Part shown: piece by piece, positions 34,585 through 43,900 of the stretch
Position numbering within the stretch: the first letter of the stretch is position 1
How the letters are laid out: each line of letters opens with the position of its first letter
Assembly: GCA_024345305.1 (NCBI GenBank)
Contig: BRON01000001.1
Span: 2,542,001-2,606,000, forward strand
Direction: 5' to 3'
DNA length: 64,000 nucleotides
Source: Mrakia gelida
Lineage: Eukaryota > Basidiomycota > Tremellomycetes > Cystofilobasidiales > Mrakiaceae
Translations under genes and position numbers: made by a program
The notes under the pieces: model-generated
What the model was told of the DNA's origin: nothing
Databases searched by the model: none
What the model saw: the letters and a program-made list of their open reading frames with translations, nothing else

Positions 34585-35373
34585 ATGGCCGTCAACTGGT
34601 ACTTTTGCACCAACTTCAAGAACGTCATGGACGTCCTGAGCTCTCGTGAGTTTTGTGTTCGGAGGGACGAAAGAGACGAGCTGAAGCTCAACATTCTGAC
34701 GACTCCTCCTCTCTCTCCTCACTCTGCAGAACGAGCTGATTGGGACACCTCCTTCTCCAAAAAGGTTATCCTCGGATACCTGGAAACGAAACACAAGAAG
34801 GGGCTCAACAACATCCAGATCGCTGCGAAGCTGGATCTCGTCGAACAGGTAAGTCGCGTCGACGTCGTCGTTGCGTTTTGGCCGGTCAAGATCTCCTCCC
34901 CGTCCTCTACGCTCTCGCTAACCTCCTTCATTATTCTTTCTCTCTACGACAGGCTATGTACGAGCGTCAGGTAAGCCCTCGTCAACCCTCCTCTCGTCTT
35001 TGTCGAGTTCCGAACTCTGGAATCGAAAACGAGCGAAGCTGACCTTCCTCTTCCCTCCTCCTCCCGCCCTCCAGCTTCCAGATCGAACGAAACAGTGAGC
35101 CCGCTCTGCGCTCTCTCTCTCTCTCTCACAAACCCCTCGACTAGCTCACACATCTTCACCTCCTTCCTCAGAATCATCGAAATCCGCCAACAACTCCAAC
35201 TTCCCGCCTCCGTCGTCTTCCTCGCCTGCAACATCCCTCTCGAGGAAGAACCCCTCCCGTCCCGTCCTCAAGCAGCAGTCGACTCCCGTCTCTACCTCCC
35301 TTACGTCTCCTTCGAACAGGAGGAGAACAGTCTTGGGCTGCCGAGGTATACACCCTTCGAGCTCAGCTGTTGA
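34585..35373 (+). CDS. uncharacterised small protein with two very short exons
   Basis: Five exons give about 140 residues. The first starts at 34585 (MAVNWYFCTNFKNVMDV). The second carries SFSKKVILGYLETKHKKG and NNIQIAAKLDLVEQ. Exon three is 18 nt (34953-34970, AMYERQ) and exon four 20 nt (35075-35094, LPDRTK). The last exon, after the acceptor near 35171, carries IIEIRQQLQLPASVVFLA and ends FELSC with TGA at 35371-35373. All phases agree (1, 0, 0, 2). The protein seems helical and soluble. I recognise no family; the clean phase chain makes it a convincing gene. Confidence 0.6.
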
Positions 35374-35968
35374 GTGCGAAAAACCTGGCAGGGCAGGACT
35401 AGGAAGGTTTCTCGTTTCTAGTTTCGCACGACTCTCGCACTGTATTTCTTAGTTCACTTTTACGACTTCAACGATTTGCTTTATTGGGATGTATCGAGTA
35501 CTGGTACCGATGCGGCAACGGAAGAGAGAGAGCGAAAGCGGATCTCGATGATGTTGGTGCGGTTCTGGAAGAGCCGAGAAGAGAGTTAGCTGATCGACGC
35601 GTTTCGTTTCTTTCGTCCTGTTAATATTCGATGCTCGCCACGCGGTGGGGTTCCTTCGCTTCTCTTCTGCCGCTTTAGCAGATTGATTGCTGAAGAGGGA
35701 GGAGGGGATGGGCTGGAAGAGGTGGTAGATCCGAGAAGGCGAGAGACAGGACGAGACGACGGCCGCGTCGCGATTCGAGCTCCTCTTGCGTCTCTTCAGG
35801 ACTATCTTTCGACAAGCATGTTCTCTTGAAAGGAAATGCATAGACCGTTAACTGAGATGTTACAAAGCAAGTGAGGCTACTGATTTCTCCCTCCTGCTCC
35901 TCCCTCCTCCCTCGTCCTCATCCTCGACGCGTCCAACTCTCGACTCCCAACCCTTCACCAATCAAGTC
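35374..35968. other. tail-to-tail intergenic stretch
   Basis: The gap between the gene stopping at 35373 (+) and the extended reading of the membrane protein gene stopping at 35969 (-). No gene is supported; 3' ends of both are expected here. Confidence 0.4.
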
Positions 35969-37335
35969 TCACTCCATTTTCTTCTCAACCCACCACCACC
36001 CACCCACCACAGCGAGTCCCGGTCCTCCGAGAAGCGTCGTTCCAACCATCATCGCCGCGAACGCGAGTTTCCCAACGAAGCCTCGTCACGTCGCGGGAAG
36101 ACGGTACGAGAGGAGAGCGATCAGGGAGACGTGGGTGACGAGGAAGTCGTACTGGAGGAGGCGATGGATGCCGTCCACGAGGGAGAGGGGAGTGGGGATG
36201 AGGGAGGGGAGGTAGAGGGTGGAGAGGGTTTGGATGAAGGTCGTTCGAGGGGTGTTGAGAGCGAGGGCCTGCATGGAGGGGAACGACGAGAGGAAAGGAG
36301 GGAAGAGGTTTAGCTTCGGGTTGACTTTGGAGCCGAGAGAGTGTATCGAAATCTAGAAGGCGAAAACTCACCAGGATGGGAAGATGAGCAGTCAACAAAA
36401 GAGCAGCGACGAACCCACCCAGCAACCTCAACGCGACCCTCGGGTTTCCCCTCTCCGTCCTCCCCAAAGTCTTCCCAACGATCACATATTCCCTCTCCAG
36501 CATCCAAACGGCCAGAGGGAAGAACTGCCACGCCATAATCAACGTCTGATTGTTCTCGAACGCGGTCTTCCAACTTGGCAAAACGCTTCCGACGACGACG
36601 CCGAACAAGACTCCCTCGACCTCCAACGACCCGAGCTTCCTACCCGGCCCTCCCAGTCGAGGAGGAGGGAGGAGCACCGCTGCTGCAGCAAGGAGAGGAA
36701 TGACCACTCCTGCTGTGAAGATCTGGTAGAAGATTCCGAGGGGGACGCCGATCCAGGAGCGTCCGTTGAGCTGCAGGAATGAGAGGGCGAAGATGGAGAG
36801 GACGGCGGGGATGTAGGCGAGGAAGGAGAGCGTGAAGGTTCGGAGGGGAGGGATGGAAGGGGTAGCGTAGCCGTGGAAGGGCTGGAAGGAAGTGAGAATA
36901 TGTATAGAAGGAAGCGGAGGAGATGGGCGGTCAGGTCGAGTCAGCGGAGCGGGCAAAAGAGAGCGTTGCGAAACTCACATGGAGAGCGACTTGAAAAGTA
37001 TTGACGAGGTTGCAAGCGAGTCCACCCTTCTTTCCTCCGAGCCATGATAGTTGGATTCCATCAGGAGCGTGAGGTTGAGGAGGAGAGAAGTCGCCTGGGT
37101 GAAGAGGGGAGCAGATGCCTTCTGCGAGAGCGCCGAGGTTCGTCCCTTTGGTGGGGTGCTGGGAGGCGATGATGGATTCCCAGAACGCGAGGGCAGCGAG
37201 GGAGACGCTTGGGCGAGGAGAACGGATTTCATGCTTCGAGATCGATGATGGTCAGGAGGGAAGATGCGTGTCGAGCGTCGAGTTCACTTTGGGGAGGAGT
37301 TTGAGGAGAGGAGGTCCCTGCCCTCTCACGCTCAT
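35969..37335 (-). CDS. multi-pass membrane protein with an in-frame TGA
   Basis: The assembled model starts at ATG 37333-37335 (MSVRGQGPPLLKLLPK), passes a 52-nt intron and gives SLAALAFWESIIASQHP and LVNTFQVALH. A large exon (about 36885 to 36372) follows, with helices AYIPAVLSIFALSFLQL, GIFYQIFTAGVVIPLLAAA, LIMAWQFFPLAVWML and ALRLLGGFVAALLLTAHLP. The last exon encodes LYLPSLIPTPLSLVDG and HRLLQYDFLVTHVSLIALL, and reaches TGA at 36086-36088. The same frame then continues for 38 codons with a further hydrophobic helix (AAMMVGTTLLGGPGLAVV), Trp residues and KKME before TGA at 35969-35971. The 'LQYDFL' loop and a closing 'LLGGPG' helix resemble fungal seven-helix proteins such as the Pyr4-like terpene cyclases, but length and N-terminus differ. 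I give the longer span; a functional stop at 36086 is equally possible. Confidence 0.5.
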
Positions 37336-37376
37336 CCCGCTCGACAAAGCTCCCTCCCTTTCTCTCGCCGCATTCA

Positions 37377-40124
37377 ATGGGAAGGTCGTCTTCCGTATCC
37401 GACGATGGAGATGAAGAGCCTGAAGAGTGAGTCGCGGATGTATACATCTCGTTGGAGGGAGAAGGAAGAGAGACGGAAGGAAGCTCGAGCTGACCCCTCT
37501 CTCTTTGTTGTCCTCCGCTTCTTTCCAGCTTCCCATCCGCAGAGATCGAAGCAGCTCACTTCAAAGCAAAGTACATAGAAATATATGGGACTCTACAGGA
37601 TACCAAGACAGAACTCGGTCAGTTTCGAATCACTTGTATCGTCCCAGAGGCGAGAGAGGGAGAAGGTCGAAGGGAAGCTCGAGCTCATCCATCCCCGCCC
37701 TTCCCTCCCTTCGCTTCTTCTTCTTCCTCTCGTTTCTGTTTGTACAGACGACTTCCAAGCCTCATCCAAGGAACTGGAGGAGGAACTCGAGAGGGAACTC
37801 GCTTCGACGGAGGTCATCCAGGGGGAGCTTCGGGCGAAGATCACCAAGCTCGAGGGAGAGAAGGAGGAGTGGAAGGTCAGTTTCAGAGAGCACTCCCTCG
37901 TCACAGTCGTTTATGTAGACACGAGAGCTCGAGTACTGAATTTACATCCTCCTGTCACCTCCCGTCTCTCCAGGACAAGTACCTCGCTGCTCAGAAAGCT
38001 CACAACCTCGCTTTGGGAACGCTTCAACGAGAGCTCGACTCCACCGTTCGTTCGATCCCTTCTTATTTCTCTTTTGGCTCCTTTCTGACGACCTTCTACA
38101 CCCTCTCTTTTTCATCAGAAATCAGAACGAGATCGTCTGAAGGTGTCCCTGCGAGACTTGGAGATGGGAGTGGACGATCTCGAACGGAACGAGAGGTGAG
38201 CTCGCTTATCTCCCTTCCTTCCCTCCTCCGTTGAGCTCGAGGGCTGAGCAACTCGTTCTCTCTCCCTCCTCCTCAGAATGGTCTCCTCTTCTCTCCAAGA
38301 CACCGAATCAAAGTACAACAGAGCCATCGAGGACAAGACCATGCTCGAGCAGGAACTCATCGGCAAGCAGCATCTCGAGGAGGAGTCTCAGCGCTTGAAG
38401 GACGAGATTCGAGGTGAGCTCTCTCGACCCGTCCTTCCTTCGTCAAACGGACGCAAGCTGACCTTCCCTTCGCGCCTCTTCTACCCTCAGATCTCACCAC
38501 CGAGGTATCAGTCCTTCGTCAACAACAGGCTCATCCTCGTCCTTCTGCGGTCGCTCTCCCACCACCCATCCCAGCCCACCTCATGTCTCCCGTCCGGGAA
38601 TCCTCCCAAGAGCTCTCCCTCTCCGACCTCGTCATGCCTGGCGACAACTCCTTCTCGGACTCCTCCTTCGCCTCAGCCTCCTCGCCCAACCCAGCAGGAT
38701 CTCCCACTCTCTACTTCCCTCGAAGCAACACCTCTCCAACCCACTTCTCCACCTTCGGAGTCGCCTCAAGAACCAACTCCCCGAGCTCGTCGCGTCTCCC
38801 TCTTCCATCCTCTCCCTCTCAACTCCCTCGCTCGACCACAGCTCGTATCCTCAATGGCTACACCAACGACCGATCGTCGTCCACCTCCTCTCCGACATCA
38901 GGTCCGTCGAGAACATCCGCCAGTCGTCCACCCCCCGGAACATCGACGGGAGGACGGTCAGTCTCGTCGAGCTCGACGGAGATGAAGGGACGAGCAGCAA
39001 GGATGGCTTCCGACATGGGAGCTCGAGTTCGAACCATTCAGACGAGGATTCAGAAGCACGAACTTCCTCGGACGAAGAAACCTCTCGCTGGAACGGCTGG
39101 AGCAGTACCTCCTCCGAGGGATCCGAGGATGAAAGCCCTGGCTGCTGGAGGGAACGGAGCTGGACCTGGGACGCCTGGAACCCCTGGGAGTGCGGACTGG
39201 GTGCTCGTGAGCGAGGGAGAGGATAGTCCCTCACCGGCGATCCCTCTTCCTGCGCTGGAGAACGGAGGACGAGCAGGAGGAGGAGGGCTGTTACGGAAGT
39301 CGACGACGCAGGCGTTCTCTTCGCTCGGATCGAAACCTCACCCACCCTTACTCTCAGCAGCAACGACGACACTCCCTTCGAGAAAAGCCATCCCATCACC
39401 TCTCGGAGCGGTCTACAACTCCCAAACCCTCCCTTCGTCGAAACAGAACCGACCGTCGTCGAGACTCGGAAGCCTCTCCTCCTCAACCCACGCGTCCTCT
39501 CGACCTACCACTCCCACCTTCCTCCCCGTCCCCTCCTCCTCCCACATCCCTCGACCAGCCTCCCCAGCTCTCTCTCAATCTAGCAGAAGAATCGCCTTTC
39601 CCTCCTCCTCGTCGTCAGCATCAGCATCCGCCTCGGCGTCAGGTTCAACCTCGTCGCGTCCTCGCGTGCTCGGCTCCTCAACCTCCTCTTCCAAACATCT
39701 CGCTTCCAACAACCAACCTTCCTCCTATGCCTCCTCGGGCGACGGCTCGCTTCGTCGATCCATTCGAAGGATCTCCCTCGACCAGTCATCCCTTCCTCCC
39801 CCGCAACACTCCTCCTCGTCTTCCACGCGTCCAGGAGGACCTCGCACCTCGTTCGGAACCTCCTCCACCAACTCGAGACCCATGTCCGCACCCGTCCCAC
39901 CACGGGGCGGCCCTCCTCCAGTTCCTACCATCCCTGCCAACTTCGCGAAACGACAAGGGGTGGTTGGGATGCCTTCGAGCAGCGATGGGCGAGGAGGAGG
40001 AGGAGTGGGGTTGGGATTGGGGTTGCCTGGAGGAGGAGGAGGAACGAGGGTGGTGGGCGCAGGAGCGATGAAGGTCTTGCAGAGGAAGAGGAGTACCACT
40101 GGAGGTGACGGAGGAAGGTTGTGA
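37377..40124 (+). CDS. nudE: NudE-type coiled-coil dynein regulator
   Basis: NudE (A. nidulans NudE, N. crassa RO11, animal Nde1/Ndel1) links Lis1 and dynein in nuclear migration. The start ATG 37377 (MGRSSSVSDDGDEEPED) joins in phase to FPSAEIEAAHFKAKYIEI. The coiled coil continues over six exons: DFQASSKELEEELERELAS, LRAKITKLEGEKEEWK, KAHNLALGTLQRELDST, VSLRDLEMGVDDLERNER, ESKYNRAIEDKTMLEQEL and EEESQRLKDEIR. These match the conserved NudE N-terminal helix. From about 38490 a long Ser/Pro/Arg-rich tail follows, with MSPVRESSQELSLSDL and SADWVLVSEGEDSPSP, to the TGA ending at 40124. The tail is far longer than in most NudE proteins and looks disordered. The start lies only 41 bp from the divergent membrane-protein gene. 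Confidence 0.8.
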
Positions 40125-40941
40125 GACCGCGAGACCTCTCTGAGTGAAACCTGTCTAGATGAAGGGCCTGGGAGGTGAAAGGGAGAGGACGAGGAGGGCG
40201 AAGGCCACTTTTAGGCTTCGTCGTCGTCGCCGAGGGTGGGGGAACGCAGGCTGGGCTGGGTGCTGCTGCTTTTGTTTGGGAGGATTGGTTGCGGTTTCAG
40301 GTTGATTACGCGTTGACGTTGGCGATTGATGGTTCGTGTCTTTCTCTCGCTCATCCTTTTTTCTTGCTTCGTTCGTTCTTCAGACCTTATTTTCGCTTCG
40401 AGTCGTTAGCACCGAACGCTGACCTTCGCTCCCTCCCCTTTCGTTCGCACTCAGATCTTTATGACTACCGCTCACTCACTGCTTCGCGGTCCATACGTTT
40501 CGAATCCGGAGCAAGCAAGGGGGAGATGGAAGTTTCCAAAACAAGCTTTCGACGACGCTTCGAACGCGTTTCGATTTGGCACCGAACCGCGATCCCCCAC
40601 TTCAACAACTTCCGGAGTCCCTCGCCCTTCCTGGAACCGGCAAAACCTAAAGACGGCCCTGCTCTTGGGTTCACACACCTTCGAGGGCTCAGCCCATCTG
40701 AGACAGGTCGAGCCTCAGAGGAAAATGAATTCTCCTCGAAGGGAACGTCGGAACGTCGGGTTGCCTTCTCACTTCTTCTCTTCTTTCCCTTTTCACTCCT
40801 CCAACCGTCACCCACCCTCAAGAAGGAAAACCTCACCACCCTCTCCCTCTCCTCCCCTCAGGACAACACCCGCTTTCCATCACCACCCGCCTCCCTCCCC
40901 TTCACCAACACCCCTCGTCCTTCGAGTCGCCGTCGTAAAAG
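40125..40941. promoter_or_regulatory. upstream region of the first WSC gene
   Basis: About 0.8 kb between the NudE stop and the first WSC gene start. Open frames over 40175-41083 overlap the signal-peptide exon in other frames and look like shadows. The last 80 bp are C-rich. The bases just before the ATG resemble those before the second WSC gene (CTTTCG/CCTCGAGTCGC-type sequence), so at least the core leader was duplicated with the gene. Confidence 0.4.
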
Positions 40942-43900
40942 ATGCACTCCATCGCCCTTCTCCTTCCCGCTCTCTCCCTCCTCGCCGCCTCGCCTGCCCA
41001 GGCTTGGTCTCCCTTCGCTTCCTCGGAGAACGTCGAAGCTCCCATCGTCAAGAGGGCTAACCCGGATCTTGGTATTCAGGTGAGTTTTGTGGGACGAGAC
41101 GGGGAGGGAGGGGAGGAGAGAGGCGAGCTCGCGCTGACCGAAGTTCGACCCTTCCTCTCCCTTTGATCTGCTTCTCTTTGAACCCAAGACTTTCTATGGT
41201 GAGCAGTTATTTTCTTCCTCCTCCCTTCAATCCCTTCTCCTCATTCTCTCGCTGACCTTCGCCTTTCCATTCTACAGGAAACGTTGGGTTCGTTCTCGCT
41301 CGCCAAAACCAAACACCGAGCCTCGTCTCGCTCGCTCGTCGTCGACCTAACCTTTCCCCTCCCTTTCCTTTCTTGAACAGATCTGGATACGCTACCTTCG
41401 TGGGATGCGATGGAAACGGAAACTACGTTGCTGGAACTTACTCTACGCCCATCTCTTACGGTCTTTACCCCGTCCTTCAAGCTGTGAGTAAATCATCCTT
41501 CGTTCTTTCTTTCGTTCATTCTTTCCCTTCCTCTCTCTTCACTCAGCTCACCTTCCTCCCCTTCCCTACTAGTCCTGCGACGACCAAACCGATACCTGTA
41601 ACGCTGGAGCTCTTGCCGCCCCCGGGTACTCCTACCTGGACTGCCTTCTTCGTGAGTCGTCTTTGTTGCTTGCTCCGTCGATGTCCTCGTTCGCCTTCGT
41701 CGAACTCAGCTCACTCACAACCCCTCCCCTCGCTCTCGTCATGCCTTCCCACTTTCTCTCTCGCAGAGGCTACCAACTGCCGAAACAACCAGTGTACGTC
41801 CTTCTTCCCTCCTTTTTTCTCGTCGCGTGCTTCGACGATTCGTTTTGCTGACGAAACGCGTCTCTGTCTCTGCCTCTCTCTTCTTCAGACCTCGCCGTCG
41901 CCAAGTTCGGTACCACCAACGTCTGCCCCCAGTCTCCTGCTGTCGTTTCTGCTATGTGAGTCGACCGCCACCTCAAATGCAGAGCAGAGCGAGAGACGAA
42001 TCACCTTTTGCTTACGCGTTTCGTCTCGTTTCGTTTCGTTCGTCTTTTCTCAGCTCCGTCTCGAGCGTCAAGTCCGTTTCAGCTCTCTCTACCGCGTCGG
42101 TCGCCTCCGTCGGGTCTGTTAGCGCCAAGTCTACTGCCAGTGTTGCGTGAGTCCGCTCTCCCTCGATCAGGATCGATCGAACGAAAGGAAAGAGGAAGGA
42201 GAGGACGTCGAACTGAACTGACGGTCGTTCTCGCCCTTCATCCCTCCTTGTTCGATTTTCCTCCCCTCCAGATCCGTCGGATCTGTTAGCTTGAAGTCTG
42301 CGGCTACTACCGCGTGAGTTTCTTCTCTCTTCTCCTTGGAAACTAATTCGCGCTGAGAGGGATCGTTTCACCTCGAAATCGACGCGACTTATAACTGATT
42401 TTCCCCTTCTTTTCGCTCGAAATCGTATAGATCTATCGCCAGCGTCTCCTCTGCCAGTGTTGCTTCCGTCGGAAGTGTTGCGGCAACTAGTATCGCTGCT
42501 GCCTCGTGAGTTTCAGTATCTTTCGACGGTCCAGGAACTCGCTCGTCGCTGACGTTCTTCTCCCCTCATCTTTCCCATAGGGCCGCGTCTGTCTCCAACG
42601 CTGGAGTCGCCAGCGCATCCTCTGCTAGCGTGTCGTCGGCTTCGTGAGTGGACTTACCATACCCGTGGTCGACGTTTGCAGGAGGAGAAGATGAAGGAAA
42701 CTGACTCTCGTCCTTCTCCTCGTCCCTCCTCCTCCCTCAGCGTCGCGTCCGTATCCTCAGCCTCGGTCCTTTCTGTCTCGAAGGCCAGCGCGGCTTCCGT
42801 CTCGGCTCAGTCTGTTTCGTCGACCATGTGAGTTTGAGGAGCTCATCTTGACTCGCGTTCGCGTTTCGAACTCGGGCTCGAGCTCATCGCTTTCTTCTTC
42901 TCCTTCTTCCTTCCAGCTCCACCCAAGCCGTCGCCGCTTCCCAGTCCCAAGCCAGCATCGCTTCCGTCAGCTCAGTTGGAGTTCAGTCTGCTCTCAGCGT
43001 CGCCTCGGTCGTGTAAGTTCACCTTTTCATCGTTTGGAAACGTTCCCATTGGCGTTCTGACCGTCTTCCCTCCCCTTGTCTCTCTCAGCTCGTCCCAAGC
43101 TGCCGCCGCTGCCCAGTCTCAATCTGCTCTGGTCTCGATCAGCTTGATTGGAGTTCAATCTGCTTTGAGCGTCGCCTCGACCGCGTGAGTATCCTCGAGA
43201 AGGATTTGTTTCCTCGTGAGCTTCGACTGACGCGTCTCTCCCCTTTTCACACCTCTAGATCTGTTCAAGCCGCCGCCGCTGCTCAATCTCAGTCTGCTAT
43301 CGTCTCTCAAGTTGCTCAAAGCTCTGTCGCTGCTGTCTCTCGAGCCAGTGTCAGCGCTCTCTCGGTCTCCTCGACGATGTGAGTCGACTTCTCCCTTCTT
43401 TCCCTTCGAGAACCTCGAGCTCACACTCTCTTCTCTTCCCTTCCAATCTCAGCTCTGCCGCTGCTGCCGCCGCTGCTTCCACTCAAGCTTCGTTGGCTTC
43501 CGTTAGCGCTGTCGCTGCTCAGAGTCTTTTGAGCGTCGCGTCGACCGCGTTCGTTCTGCTCTTCCTCCCTCCTCGCGAGAAGACCTTCGACTAACGTTTC
43601 TACATCCTCCTTCCTTCTTTTTCGAACCTCAGCTCTGCCCAGGTCGCCGCTGCGTCCCAGTCTCAGGCTGCCCTTGCTTCGCAGAGCTCTCTCGCCGTCC
43701 AGTCGCTCGCGTCCGTGTTCGTCATCAAGCTCCCCAACTTTCCTCGCTCTTTCGTGTTCGATGCTGACCACCACTTCGCCCTTATACTCTTCTAGTCAAT
43801 CTCAAGCTGCCGCCGCTTCCCAGAGTCTCCTCGCCGTCGCCTCGCAGTCCAACCTCGCCGTCAACTCAGCTTTGAGCGTCGCGTCGGTCGCGTTCGTTCA

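Noticed and set aside
36063..36110. A short intron removing the in-frame TGA of the membrane protein gene
   Set aside because: The possible introns would be about 26 or 48 nt with no proper branch-to-acceptor spacing, so I kept readthrough, mutation or true stop as the options.
40175..41083. Long plus-strand frame overlapping the first WSC gene start
   Set aside because: It has no domain, runs out of frame through the signal-peptide exon and is built of low-complexity Ser/Pro/Arg codons.
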